Shown here: positions 1 through 9,493 of the stretch, one piece after another | Position numbering within the stretch: the stretch's first letter is position 1 | Layout of the letters: the number at the start of each line of letters is the position of its first letter | Origin: Bacteroides faecichinchillae JCM 17102 | GTDB taxonomy: Bacteria > Bacteroidota > Bacteroidia > Bacteroidales > Bacteroidaceae | Direction of reading: 5' to 3' | Length of the DNA: 64,000 nt | NCBI RefSeq assembly: GCF_000614145.1 | Contig: NZ_BAKK01000004.1 | Location: forward strand, 1-64,000 | The notes under the pieces: model-generated | What the model saw: only the letters and a program-made list of their open reading frames with translations | Databases searched by the model: none | Told to the model about the DNA's origin: nothing | Program-made: the position numbers and the translations under genes

Positions 1-44
1 TAAAAAAGTAAGCACGCTGAACTTACCAATAAATTCGTTTAATA

Positions 45-1199
45 TCAAAAAGCCTTCCGATACAGCACTTCGATCTCTTCCACAGATGTAGGACGCGGAT
101 TACCACCTGTACAAACATCATTGAAAGCAGCAACCGCCAATGCCGGAATATCTTCTTCTTTCACATTAATCTCATGCAATTTCTGCGGAATACCAATACT
201 AAGAGATAATGCTTTCACTGCATCCACAGCAGCTTTCACCCCTTCAATTTCTGTCATCCCCTCCGTATTTACTCCCATTGCCTTAGCAATATTAATATAC
301 TTCGGAGCAGCCGGAGACTCAGCATTATACTCCATCACATAAGGCAAAAGCAAAGCGTTAGCCACACCATGCGGAGTATCATAAAAAGCACCCAACGGAT
401 GAGCCATTGAGTGCACGATTCCCAAGCCTACATTAGAAAATCCCATACCGGCAATATATTGAGCCTGAGACATTGCTTCACGGGCAGCCACATCTTTACC
501 ATTATCTACAGCTGCTTTCAGATTCTGAGCAATCATTTCAATAGCTTTCAGTTCAAACATATCACTCATTGCCCAAGCACCCGGAGTGATATAACTCTCA
601 ATGGCATGAGTCAAAGCATCCATTCCTGTCGCAGCCGTCAAACCTTTTGGCATAGAATACATCAATTCGGGATCTACAATAGCCACAGCAGGAATATCGT
701 TCGGATCCACACAAACCATCTTTTTACGAGCATCTTCATCAATAATCACATAATTGATAGTCACTTCGGCAGCAGTTCCCGCCGTTGTTGGTAATGCGAA
801 AGTAGGTACCGCTTTATTTTTAGTATCAGCTACCCCTTCCAGCGACTTTACGTCTGCAAAATCCGGATTATTAACTACAATACCAATACCTTTTGCTGTA
901 TCTATGGAAGAACCTCCTCCCAACGCAACGATAAAGTCAGCACCAGAAGCCTTGTAAGCTTTCACTCCATTCTGAACATTGGCAATAGTAGGATTAGCTT
1001 TTACATCACTATAGAGTTCATAAGGAATATGATTATCATCAAAAACCCTTATAATTTCAGCAGCAACACCAAACTTAATTAGGTCTTTATCAGTTACAAA
1101 AAATGCTTTTTTAAAGCCACGTCGAGCAGCTTCAACAGCAATCACACTTCTACATCCCGCACCGAAATAAGAAGTTTCATTTAAAATAATCCGATTCAT
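45..1199 (-). CDS. fucO: Lactaldehyde reductase (iron-type alcohol dehydrogenase)
   Basis: Reduces the L-lactaldehyde made by rhamnulose-1-phosphate cleavage to 1,2-propanediol, regenerating NAD+ during anaerobic rhamnose growth; cytosolic. The 384-residue length is normal for the group III iron-dependent alcohol dehydrogenases. A nucleotide-binding GGGSSIDTAKG sits at residues 94-104. Metal-ligand blocks follow: GMDALTHAIE near residue 195, and HSMAHPLG with DTPHG near residues 262-277. It is the last gene of the rhamnose operon visible here, 42 nt after rhaD. The assignment to lactaldehyde rather than another alcohol rests on this context, since the family also holds 1,3-propanediol and butanol dehydrogenases. 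Confidence 0.9.
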   Translation of the reverse strand: MNRIILNETSYFGAGCRSVIAVEAARRGFKKAFFVTDKDLIKFGVAAEIIRVFDDNHIPYELYSDVKANPTIANVQNGVKAYKASGADFIVALGGGSSIDTAKGIGIVVNNPDFADVKSLEGVADTKNKAVPTFALPTTAGTAAEVTINYVIIDEDARKKMVCVDPNDIPAVAIVDPELMYSMPKGLTAATGMDALTHAIESYITPGAWAMSDMFELKAIEMIAQNLKAAVDNGKDVAAREAMSQAQYIAGMGFSNVGLGIVHSMAHPLGAFYDTPHGVANALLLPYVMEYNAESPAAPKYINIAKAMGVNTEGMTEIEGVKAAVDAVKALSLSIGIPQKLHEINVKEEDIPALAVAAFNDVCTGGNPRPTSVEEIEVLYRKAF

Positions 1200-1241
1200 A
1201 GTTTGTTGTATTTTTAAAAGAGCGTCTATTCTTTAGAACTA

Positions 1242-2051
1242 TTATTTAGGCAATTTGAAGGCAACACTCATCTCCTTCATCTGCTCCTGACTCATTCCAT
1301 CCGGTTCGAAGCCTATATTTTTGGCAGCAATATAAATCAACGCTGATTTATTTAACACATCAATCTGGTCAAAAGCTTGCATTACATCGCAATCCACAGC
1401 AAACACACCATGTTTTTCCCACATCACCACATCATAATCCTGCAATTCTTTAATCGTAGCTTCCGCCAATTCTACCGAACTTGGTAATTTATAAGGAATA
1501 ATACCCAAACCACGAGGACAGAATGCCTTCGTTTCGGGAATCATACTCCACAATAAATTAGTAGCTACATCTTTCTCCAGAAATTTCTGACAATGCGTCA
1601 TTGCAATCAACTCAATTGGATGAGTATGTACCGACGCTTTATAAGGAGAGTTTTTACTCAATAAATCATTGTGCACACTCAAATGAGAAGGTAATTCCGA
1701 AGTGGGGGCAACCGGTTCGTCCGCAATGATAACATAACTGGCACAGTCATCCAGAATTCGGATCACCGAACCGTTCTCCATCGGCCAACGAGCCAAGTCA
1801 CGCATACGTTTATTCGTTCCCTTACAATAGAAATAACATCCTTTGAGATAAGGCAATGTCACTCCGATAGCTTTCACTTCACTAATCGGTTTCATCTCAC
1901 GAATTTCATCATCTACAAACTCAGTGATATTAACAGTGATATTACCACCATTACGTTCAGCCCATCCTTTTTGCCACAAGTATCCGGCCACCTCAGCTAC
2001 CTTATTTACTTCTTTAGCTAATGCCGGGCGATTCTCTAAAATTGACTTCAT
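1242..2051 (-). CDS. rhaD: Rhamnulose-1-phosphate aldolase
   Basis: Class II zinc aldolase that splits L-rhamnulose 1-phosphate into dihydroxyacetone phosphate and L-lactaldehyde. The protein has 269 residues. Zinc ligands expected for the family are visible: His142 and His144 in VHTHP, and His214 in WEKHGVFAV. A glutamate at residue 119 is in the place of the catalytic acid. The NGGNITV block near residue 34 is the substrate-phosphate loop of this fold. It lies between rhaT and fucO, separated from rhaT by about 100 nt that hold an imperfect stem-loop (2071-2145). The context and motifs agree, so fuculose aldolase is unlikely. Confidence 0.93.
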   Translation of the reverse strand: MKSILENRPALAKEVNKVAEVAGYLWQKGWAERNGGNITVNITEFVDDEIREMKPISEVKAIGVTLPYLKGCYFYCKGTNKRMRDLARWPMENGSVIRILDDCASYVIIADEPVAPTSELPSHLSVHNDLLSKNSPYKASVHTHPIELIAMTHCQKFLEKDVATNLLWSMIPETKAFCPRGLGIIPYKLPSSVELAEATIKELQDYDVVMWEKHGVFAVDCDVMQAFDQIDVLNKSALIYIAAKNIGFEPDGMSQEQMKEMSVAFKLPK

Positions 2052-2070
2052 TATATATTTATTTTTAATT

Positions 2071-2145
2071 AGGTGCGGATTACACTAACTCCCACAGATT
2101 CAATTACTATTTGAAACATCTGTATCATTTGTGCAATCCTTACCT
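2071..2145 (-). other. Imperfect two-stage stem-loop between rhaT and rhaD
   Basis: Outer arms 2071-2085 and 2131-2145 pair at 12 of 15 positions. Inner arms ACAGAT (2094-2099) and ATCTGT (2118-2123) pair perfectly. The arms resemble the GATTACAC/GTGCAATC-type spacer repeats I associate with Bacteroides intergenic regions. It could attenuate or process the operon mRNA between rhaT and rhaD; that role is inference. Confidence 0.4.
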
Positions 2146-2151
2146 AAAATT

Positions 2152-3170
2152 TTAAAACAAATTCGGAAAGATCAGTGAGAAGATCAGCACTACTAATCCG
2201 CAAACCAAAACTACAATTGTCTTAGTAGACACTCCCTTCCACTCTTTCAAGATCATTCCCCAAACGTTGCTAAAAGTTACGTTCAATGCCATCAGAATAC
2301 ACCATGAAAATGCTAATAACACAGGACTTCCTGTCAGGAAACTCTTACCCATTTCCAATCCGAAAAACTGCATATACCACAAAACTCCCGCCAAAGCACA
2401 GAACACCAAATTATTTCCCCATACCTTTCCTTTAGCATAATCCCCCATGGATTTATTGGAAATATTTTGCTGTAAACAGTAAGCTGCATTCGTCAAAAAT
2501 CCCCCAAAAGTGACTAAGAAGATAACAGGAAGTCCTGCGTAAAGCCCATCTACTCCACCTACTAAAGCAGCTTCCTTAATAGGTATTCCTGCATCTAATC
2601 CTAAAGCAAAACATGCACTCATTACACCGGCCAACAATGCTACCAACAATCCTTTTGTCAAAGCAAAGTCCTTAACTGCAGCACGTTTTTCTTCTTCACT
2701 CATATTCTGTGAACGCAGACCACCTGCATAACCAATAATAGCGATACCTGCCAACGTAATACAAACTCCCAAAAGCAATATCAGTCCATTACCCTCGAAT
2801 AAATTCGTTCCGGCAAAAATAGCAGGAAAAAGCGTTCCAAATCCGGCACAAGTACCCAAAGCGATACTTTGTCCTAACGCAACACCCAGATATCTCATAG
2901 AAAGTCCAAAAGTCAATCCCCCAACTCCCCACAATATACCATAGACAATACTCATTCCAGCCCCCCCTGCGCTCCACAAATCAAGTAAACTACTTCCCTG
3001 CGGAATACCCATCAATGATCCGAGAAACGGAAATACTAACCAAGCAAACACACCTTGAACCAACCAGAAACTTCCCAGTTCCACCCCTTTACCTTTTTAA
3101 TAGGTACATAGGAACTGGACTGACAAAAGCTGCCGATAGCTATAATGATCAAACCAATTAAAATATCCAT
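2152..3170 (-). CDS. rhaT: L-rhamnose/proton symporter RhaT (frame broken by one lost base)
   Basis: Inner-membrane RhaT-family carrier that brings L-rhamnose into the cell with protons. It has about ten hydrophobic segments, and the family signature GLSMRYLGVALGQ is near residue 80. The true start is the ATG at 3170, encoding MDILIGLIIIAIGSFCQSSS, then YVPIKKVKGWNWE. A single base (an A in the coding strand, GAAAGT to GAAGT) is missing around 3072-3078, so the N-terminal 33 residues are out of frame with the rest. Restoring it gives 339 residues, against about 344 in E. coli. The start is 3 nt past the rhaA stop, so the two genes are translationally close. The break is probably a sequence error. 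Confidence 0.9.
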
Positions 3171-3173
3171 CAC

Positions 3174-4426
3174 TTATCGTTTAGAAGTTACGTCAGCTTC
3201 ATATTTTTGAATCTCAACAATGAAATCCTCACCCACCGGGACACTATTCTTCAAGCAGAACATATCCCATACAGCATTCCAAGGCAACGATTTAGATTCT
3301 TCGAGCAGAGCCAAACGTTCGAACAATTGATCATTTGCTTCGTATTCGCGCAGTTTTGCCAATGGTTCAAGCAATGCTTGCATCAGGCATTTTTGAGTTG
3401 CACGACTACCAATAACATAAGCGCCAATACGGTTAATGCTTGCATCGAAATAATCAAGACCAATATGCACTTTATTAAGAGCATCGCAACGTACGATTTC
3501 CTTGCACAAATCTAAAGTATCATCATTCATGATAGTTACATGGTCGCTATCCCAACGAACCGGGCGACTCACGTGCAACATAATTTCCGGAATAAACAAC
3601 AGCAAAGAAGAAATCTTATCCGCTACACTTTCCGTCGGATGGAAGTGACCAGTATCCAGTGTCACAATCTTATTGCGAGTTGCACCATAACCAATGTAGA
3701 AGTCATTCGAACCTACTGTATAACTTTCCAAACCGATGCCAAACACTTTAGATTCGATGCAGTCTCTCATATTCTTATATTCTGTAGCAAAAATCTGATC
3801 CAGAGAATCCTTCAACAATGCACGATATTTCATACGATTTACCGTAATATCTTTGCTACCATCATGTATCCACAAATTCATGATACAAGGATCTCCTTGA
3901 CGCTTACCCATTTCCTCAGCGATAGCACGACAACGTTTTGTATGTTCAATCCAAAAGTCACGAATACTCTTGTCGGGATTTGACAAAGACAAATTACCAG
4001 ACTTCGGATGAGAGAAAGAAGTAGAGTTGAAATCCAACTTCATATTATGTTCCGCCGCCCACTGCATCCAGCTCTCAAAATGCTCCGGTGTCACCTGATC
4101 ACGATCACAAACTGTCCGCCGAAGTCTCCATAAATCTCATGCAAATTCAGTCGATGAGTACCCGGAATATAAGAAGCAGCTTTTAAAACATCTTGTCTGA
4201 GTTCTTCAATATTGCGAGCTTTTCCCGGATAATTACCGGTTGCCTGAATACCTCCGGTCAATTCTCCGGCTGATTCAAATCCGGTTACATCGTCAGCTTG
4301 CCAGCAGTGCAATGACAATGAAATCTTCTGCAAATCTTCCAACGCTTTATTTACATCTACACCTATAGCTGCATAACGCTCTACAGCAATTTCATACGCT
4401 TTCTGAATCAGTTCTTCTTTTTTCAT
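3174..4426 (-). CDS. rhaA: L-rhamnose isomerase (frame broken by one lost base)
   Basis: Converts L-rhamnose to L-rhamnulose, the second step after uptake. The N-terminal part (4426 down to about 4107) carries [14 protein letters not shown] and [17 protein letters not shown], both strongly conserved in the family. The rest carries [23 protein letters not shown] and [14 protein letters not shown], which hold the metal and substrate residues. One G is missing near 4105-4109 (GTGGATCGT read as GTGATCGT), splitting the gene in two frames. Restored length is 417 residues, against 419 in E. coli. It lies between rhaB (42 nt) and rhaT (3 nt). The gene is also called rhaI in Bacteroides. Confidence 0.94.
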
Positions 4427-4468
4427 GATATTCTTATTCTTTAATAGTTAATATATTCTGTCGTTTAT

Positions 4469-5932
4469 TTAATTGGGGCGAATACAATTTTTAAATTGAA
4501 TATATGCCGCATCCCATGCTTCTGTATCTCTTGGTTGATAAGTATTCAACGGAATAGAACGATGGATCAATTGACGCATTCCCGCCACATCCGTTGCTTC
4601 TCCTGCAGCCATTGCCTGAATCATCACATTACCAATGGCGGTAGCTTCGGACGGACCGGCTACGACCGGTATATCAATCGCATTTGCCGTAAACTGATTT
4701 AGCAAATCATTTCGACTTCCCCCTCCAATCACGTGCAATGTTTCAATCGGATGTGGAGATAATGCACACAAGTTTTCCAGCACCTGTCTATAGCGCAAAG
4801 CGAGACTTTCAAAAATACAACGTACAATTTGTCCACGTCGCTCAGGGACGGGTTGCCCGGTAGTACGGCAATATTCCATAATAGCCTGTTCCATATTGAC
4901 AGGATTTGCAAAGCAATCATCATCCGGATTGATCAGGCTACGAAATGGTTCGCTAGTTTCTGCCTCACTAATCAATTCAGAATAACTTGTTTCTCCCCAA
5001 TTCAAGCGAGAACGCTCAAGCAGCCACATTCCACAAATATTTTTAAGCAGACGGATCGTTCCTTCCACTCCTCCTTCATTCGTAAAGTTTAAAGACTCTG
5101 TTTCAGCATTAATCACAGGAGCATCCGTTTCAACTCCCATCAACGACCAAGTGCCACTACTTAGATAAGCAAAGTTACGATCGAGTGCCGGAACAGCAGC
5201 TACCGCAGAGCCTGTATCATGTCCGGCTACTGCAATTACAGGAATTGCGCCCAATCCAGTTATCTTTTGTACTTTCTCCGTCAATACACCTACTTTCTCA
5301 CCCGGAAAAACAAAACGCCCGAAGTTCTTTTCCTTCAATCCTACAGCTTCCAGTAGATCCGGTTCCAGACGACGGGTATACGCATTCACCAATTGTGCGG
5401 TTGAAGCAATAGTATATTCCGTCACCATCTCCCCTGTTAGCATATAACTCAACGCATCCGGCATAAAGAGAATTTTATCCGTAGCTTCTAATGCACTATC
5501 CTGATTACGTCTTAACGTATCCAATTGGAAAATTGAATTAAAATTCATTATTTGTATACCAGTTTTTGCATACACTTCACTACGAGAGATACGAGCGAAC
5601 AAAACTTCCGGTGCACCTACCGTATGTGGATCACGATAAGCATAAGGCTGCCGAAGTAGGTTTCCATCCTTTCCGACACAAACAAAATCTACCCCCCATG
5701 TATCTATCCCGACAGAAGTAATAGATTCTCCACTATGTGCTACCAGCTTCAAACCCTCGATAATGTGGCGATATAATGCATAAATATCCCAATAGAAATG
5801 TCCACCCACTTCAATCAAATGGTTGGAGAAACGATTGATTTCTTTCAATTCTAATCCGCTCTCTGTAAAAGTTCCTAAGATGGTACGACCACTTGTCGCC
5901 CCCAAATCGACTGCAAAAAAGTTTTGTTTCAT
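4469..5932 (-). CDS. rhaB: Rhamnulokinase
   Basis: FGGY-family sugar kinase that phosphorylates L-rhamnulose at O1 with ATP. The N-terminal phosphate loop DLGATSGRTILG, the substrate block GIDTWGVDFV, and the C-terminal ATPase motif HVIGGGSRNDLLNQF are all present. I chose the ATG at 5932 (MKQNFFAVDLG), giving 487 residues. An in-frame ATG 15 nt upstream would add only MRQNT and is not needed. It is the first gene of the rha operon. The promoter box at 5978-5985 lies 46 nt upstream of the start, and an AraC-type repeat lies further up. Confidence is high from the neighbours and motifs. Confidence 0.94.
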   Translation of the reverse strand: MKQNFFAVDLGATSGRTILGTFTESGLELKEINRFSNHLIEVGGHFYWDIYALYRHIIEGLKLVAHSGESITSVGIDTWGVDFVCVGKDGNLLRQPYAYRDPHTVGAPEVLFARISRSEVYAKTGIQIMNFNSIFQLDTLRRNQDSALEATDKILFMPDALSYMLTGEMVTEYTIASTAQLVNAYTRRLEPDLLEAVGLKEKNFGRFVFPGEKVGVLTEKVQKITGLGAIPVIAVAGHDTGSAVAAVPALDRNFAYLSSGTWSLMGVETDAPVINAETESLNFTNEGGVEGTIRLLKNICGMWLLERSRLNWGETSYSELISEAETSEPFRSLINPDDDCFANPVNMEQAIMEYCRTTGQPVPERRGQIVRCIFESLALRYRQVLENLCALSPHPIETLHVIGGGSRNDLLNQFTANAIDIPVVAGPSEATAIGNVMIQAMAAGEATDVAGMRQLIHRSIPLNTYQPRDTEAWDAAYIQFKNCIRPN

Positions 5933-5977
5933 GGTATTTTGTCTCAATATATAAGGTACTCGTTTTTTCTGATGTTA

Positions 5978-5985
5978 CAAAGATA
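5978..5985 (-). promoter_or_regulatory. rha operon -7 box
   Basis: Reads TATCTTTG on the minus strand, a full match to the Bacteroides TAnnTTTG box, 46 nt before rhaB. No TTG is seen at the -33 spacing, as expected of an activator-dependent promoter. Confidence 0.6.
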
Positions 5986-6013
5986 AACGATGTCCCGCTT
6001 TTACCCCTTATAT

Positions 6014-6052
6014 TTTTTGATTGAAAGCGTACACTTTTTGACACGAGTACAC
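6014..6052 (-). promoter_or_regulatory. Direct repeat, candidate RhaR (AraC-family) operator
   Basis: TTTTTGA occurs at 6014-6020 and again at 6035-6041, a 21-nt step. Each copy is followed by a block ending in GTACAC. Two same-facing half-sites two helical turns apart are typical of AraC-family activators. The site would cover roughly -43 to -81 of the rha promoter. RhaR is the known rhamnose activator in B. thetaiotaomicron; its gene is not in the window. That RhaR binds here is inference. Confidence 0.45.
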
Positions 6053-6180
6053 AAATAAAACCAGGTAGTTATCGAGATAAAACTCTCCTTAAGACAAAGG
6101 AATATGATCATTTATTCACTTTTTCTCCACTTTTATGCAAAAAACTTTAGTTTTATGCATCTTTTCTCCAAATTATTGCA

Positions 6181-6188
6181 TACTTTTG
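6181..6188 (+). promoter_or_regulatory. arg operon -7 box, with TGCAT repeats upstream
   Basis: TACTTTTG matches TAnnTTTG 24 nt before argR. TATGCA/TTGCA elements recur around 6134-6180 (TTTTATGCAAAA, TTTTATGCAT, TTATTGCAT). They could be ArgR half-sites for autoregulation, which is inference. Confidence 0.5.
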
Positions 6189-6212
6189 CGCCATTCTTAG
6201 AATAATTATACA

Positions 6213-6686
6213 ATGAAGAAGAAAGCAAATCGGTTAGACGCCATCAAAATGATTATCTCAAGCAAAGAGCTGGGTTCTCAGGAAGAACTGTTGCAAGAGC
6301 TGAACCGTGAGGGCTTCGAGCTGACTCAGGCCACCCTCTCTCGTGACTTAAAACAGCTGAAAGTAGCAAAAGCAGCCAGCATGAACGGCAAATATGTTTA
6401 TGTATTGCCGAACAACATCATGTATAAGCGATCCACTGACCAAAGCGCTGGTGAAATGTTACGTAACAACGGATTTATCTCTCTGGATTTTTCCGGCAAC
6501 ATAGCCGTGATACGTACCCGCCCCGGTTATGCAAGCAGCATGGCTTATGACATTGACAACCATGAATTCAACGAAATTATGGGAACCATTGCCGGAGATG
6601 ACACCATTATGTTGGTATTGCGCGAAGGAGTTTCAGCAAGTAAAGTGCGCCAACTTTTGTCACTTATCATTCCGAATATCGAATAA
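6213..6686 (+). CDS. argR: Arginine repressor ArgR/AhrC
   Basis: Hexameric arginine-responsive regulator of arginine genes. The 157 residues match the family length. The N-terminal winged helix (residues 1-70) includes GSQEELLQELNREGFELTQATLSRDLKQL, shown by its core TQATLSRDLKQL. The C-terminal domain holds the oligomerisation and arginine-binding segment, ending in GTIAGDDTIMLVLR. In the AhrC family the aspartate pair GDD contacts bound arginine. It heads the cluster with the acyltransferase gene 29 nt downstream, so it likely controls its own operon. The start gives a good AGAA-rich leader and fits the -7 box upstream. Confidence 0.93.
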   Translation: MKKKANRLDAIKMIISSKELGSQEELLQELNREGFELTQATLSRDLKQLKVAKAASMNGKYVYVLPNNIMYKRSTDQSAGEMLRNNGFISLDFSGNIAVIRTRPGYASSMAYDIDNHEFNEIMGTIAGDDTIMLVLREGVSASKVRQLLSLIIPNIE

Positions 6687-6715
6687 CTATACATATTTAT
6701 ATATTAAATAAAGAA

Positions 6716-7294
6716 ATGGATACTCAACAAATAGATGTTATGGTAGCCGACGCCTCACATGAGGTATACGTTGACACTATTTTGGATACAATCAGAAAAG
6801 CTGCAGCAGTTCGTGGAACCGGTATCGCAGAACGCACACACGAATATGTCGCAACAAAAATGAAGGAGGGTAAAGCAATTATCGCATTATGTGGCGATAC
6901 ATTCGCAGGCTTCACCTACATTGAGTCATGGGGCAACAAACAATATGTAGCCACGTCCGGTCTGATTGTCCATCCTGATTTCCGTGGACTAGGATTGGCC
7001 AAACGCATCAAACAAGCTTCATTTCAATTGGCACGTCTCCGATGGCCGAAGGCTAAAATCTTTAGTCTGACCTCCGGAGCAGCAGTGATGAAGATGAATA
7101 CAGAATTAGGATACGTTCCTGTCACCTTCAATGAATTAACAGATGACGACTCCTTCTGGAAAGGTTGCGAAGGATGTATCAATCATGATATATTGGTAGC
7201 CAAAAATCGGAAATTTTGTATTTGCACAGCCATGTTGTACGATCCTAAAGATCCGAAAAACGTAAAAAAAGAACAAGAAAGAAACAACATTTAA
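6716..7294 (+). CDS. GNAT acyltransferase, probable N-acylglutamate synthase
   Basis: 192-residue GNAT-fold protein. The acyl-CoA pyrophosphate loop region reads GLIVHPDFRGLGLAKRIK near residues 81-98, a clear R/Q-x-x-G-x-G/A motif. It sits between argR and argG with 13 nt to argG, so it is co-transcribed with arginine genes. No classical argA or argJ is seen here. I recall that the equivalent B. thetaiotaomicron gene was linked by mutant fitness to the first step of arginine synthesis, making N-succinyl- or N-acetylglutamate. The GNAT fold is seen directly, the pathway role follows from context, and the acyl donor is inference. Confidence 0.75.
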   Translation: MDTQQIDVMVADASHEVYVDTILDTIRKAAAVRGTGIAERTHEYVATKMKEGKAIIALCGDTFAGFTYIESWGNKQYVATSGLIVHPDFRGLGLAKRIKQASFQLARLRWPKAKIFSLTSGAAVMKMNTELGYVPVTFNELTDDDSFWKGCEGCINHDILVAKNRKFCICTAMLYDPKDPKNVKKEQERNNI

Positions 7295-7307
7295 AAGATA
7301 CAGCACT

Positions 7308-8516
7308 ATGGAAGAGAAAAAGAAAAAAGTAGTGGTGGCCTTCAGCGGCGGTCTGGACACATCGTTCACCGTTATGTACCTCGCTAAAGAAAAAGGTTAC
7401 GAAGTTTACGCTGCTTGTGCCAACACAGGCGGTTTCAGTGAAGAACAACTGAAAACTAACGAAGAGAACGCCTATAAACTGGGAGCAGTAAAATACGTCA
7501 CATTGGACGTTACTCAGGAATACTACGAAAAAAGTCTGAAATATATGGTTTTCGGAAATGTGCTGCGTAACGGTACTTATCCGATCTCTGTCAGCTCGGA
7601 ACGTATCTTCCAAGGTCTTGCTATTGCCCGCTATGCCAACGAAATTGGTGCGGATGCCATAGCACATGGTTCTACCGGAGCAGGTAATGACCAGATTCGT
7701 TTTGACATGACTTTTCTTGTATTGGCTCCTAATGTAGAGATCATCACATTAACCCGTGACATGGCATTGAGCCGTCAGGAAGAAATAGATTACCTAAACA
7801 AAAACGGTTTCAGTGCTGACTTCACCAAACTGAAGTACTCTTATAATGTAGGTTTATGGGGAACTTCCATCTGTGGAGGTGAAATTCTCGATTCAGCACA
7901 GGGATTGCCGGAAAGTGCTTATCTAAAACATGTAGAAAAAGAAGGTAGCGAACAACTTCGCCTTACTTTTGAAAAGGGTGAACTGAAAGCGGTCAATGAC
8001 GAGAAATTCGATGATCCGATCAAAGCCATCCAAAAAGTAGAAGAAATCGGTGCTGCTTACGGTATCGGACGTGACATGCACGTAGGTGACACAATTATTG
8101 GTATCAAAGGTCGTGTAGGTTTCGAAGCAGCCGCTCCGATGCTGATTATCGGCGCACACCGTTTCCTTGAAAAATATACATTAAGCAAATGGCAACAATA
8201 TTGGAAAGATCAGGTAGCCAACTGGTACGGAATGTTTCTACACGAAAGTCAATATTTGGAACCAGTGATGCGTGATATTGAAGCGATGTTGCAGGAAAGC
8301 CAACGTAACGTGAACGGAACAGCTATTCTCGAACTTCGTCCATTATCTTTCTCTACTGTAGGTGTAGAATCGAAAGACGACCTTGTGAAAACGAAATTCG
8401 GAGAATATGGTGAAATGCAAAAAGGTTGGACTGCAGAAGATGCCAAAGGCTTTATTAAGGTTACGTCTACACCTTTACGTGTTTACTACAATAACCATAA
8501 AGACGAAGAAATATGA
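7308..8516 (+). CDS. argG: Argininosuccinate synthase
   Basis: Joins citrulline and aspartate with ATP to make argininosuccinate. The 402 residues fit the family. The N-terminal PP-motif AFSGGLDTSFTVMYL (residues 14-28) binds ATP. GSTGAGNDQIRFD near residue 121 is the conserved citrulline/aspartate loop. The protein lacks the usual STDANLWG form and has YNVGLWGTSICGG instead, typical of the Bacteroidetes branch. It overlaps argC by 4 nt (ATGA), showing translational coupling. Confidence 0.96.
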   Translation: MEEKKKKVVVAFSGGLDTSFTVMYLAKEKGYEVYAACANTGGFSEEQLKTNEENAYKLGAVKYVTLDVTQEYYEKSLKYMVFGNVLRNGTYPISVSSERIFQGLAIARYANEIGADAIAHGSTGAGNDQIRFDMTFLVLAPNVEIITLTRDMALSRQEEIDYLNKNGFSADFTKLKYSYNVGLWGTSICGGEILDSAQGLPESAYLKHVEKEGSEQLRLTFEKGELKAVNDEKFDDPIKAIQKVEEIGAAYGIGRDMHVGDTIIGIKGRVGFEAAAPMLIIGAHRFLEKYTLSKWQQYWKDQVANWYGMFLHESQYLEPVMRDIEAMLQESQRNVNGTAILELRPLSFSTVGVESKDDLVKTKFGEYGEMQKGWTAEDAKGFIKVTSTPLRVYYNNHKDEEI

Positions 8517-9481
8517 TTAGAGCAGGAATCATTGGAGGTGCAGGATATACAGCAGGCGAATTAATTCGTCTGCTACTCAACCATCCGGAAACCGAAATCG
8601 TATTTGTTAACAGCAGCAGTAATGGCGGCAACAGAATTACTGATGTACACGAAGGACTTTACGGAGAAACAGACTTGAGGTTTACTGACCAGTTACCATT
8701 AGACGAAATTGACGTTCTATTCTTCTGTACAGCTCACGGAGATACAAAGAAATTTATAGAAAGTCATAATATACCGGAAGATTTGAAAATCATCGACCTC
8801 TCTATGGACTACCGTATCAAGAGCGACGATCATGATTTTATTTACGGTCTGCCGGAACTGAATCGGCGTGCGACTTGCACTGCAAAGCATGTAGCTAATC
8901 CGGGTTGCTTTGCGACTTGCATTCAGTTAGGACTTCTTCCACTTGCCAAAAACCTGATGCTGACAGACGATATAATGGTAAACGCCATTACTGGAAGTAC
9001 AGGTGCCGGCGTAAAACCGGGGGCCACCAGTCATTTCAGTTGGAGAAACAACAATATCAGTGTTTACAAAGCTTTCGACCACCAACACGTACCGGAGATC
9101 AAGCAATCTTTGAAACAATTGCAAACCAGCTTTGATTCGGAAATTGATTTTATCCCTTACCGGGGTGACTTTCCACGTGGTATATTTGCGACACTTGTAG
9201 TTAAAACGAAAGTATCTCTCGAAGAGATCGTTCGAATGTACCAAGAGTACTACGAGAAAGATTCATTTGTACACATTGTCGATAAAAACATTGACCTGAA
9301 ACAAGTGGTAAATACAAACAAGTGTCTGATACATCTAGAAAAACACGGTGATAAACTGTTAGTTATCTCATGTATCGACAATTTATTAAAAGGTGCAAGC
9401 GGTCAGGCTGTGCATAATATGAACCTGATGTTTAATCTGGAAGAAACCGTAGGATTACGTTTGAAGCCGTCCGCTTTTTAA
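8513..9481 (+). CDS. argC: N-acyl-gamma-glutamyl-phosphate reductase
   Basis: NADPH-dependent reduction of N-acylglutamyl phosphate to the semialdehyde. 322 residues. The Rossmann start GIIGGAGYTAGELIRLL is at residues 5-21, and the active-site cysteine lies in VANPGCFATCIQLGL near residue 131. A second signature GSTGAGVKPG follows. In Bacteroides the acyl group is probably succinyl, inferred from the ArgF' residue 90 signature in this window. It overlaps argG by 4 nt and precedes argD by 12 nt. Confidence 0.95.
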   Translation: MIRAGIIGGAGYTAGELIRLLLNHPETEIVFVNSSSNGGNRITDVHEGLYGETDLRFTDQLPLDEIDVLFFCTAHGDTKKFIESHNIPEDLKIIDLSMDYRIKSDDHDFIYGLPELNRRATCTAKHVANPGCFATCIQLGLLPLAKNLMLTDDIMVNAITGSTGAGVKPGATSHFSWRNNNISVYKAFDHQHVPEIKQSLKQLQTSFDSEIDFIPYRGDFPRGIFATLVVKTKVSLEEIVRMYQEYYEKDSFVHIVDKNIDLKQVVNTNKCLIHLEKHGDKLLVISCIDNLLKGASGQAVHNMNLMFNLEETVGLRLKPSAF

Positions 9482-9493
9482 AACAAAAGAAAT

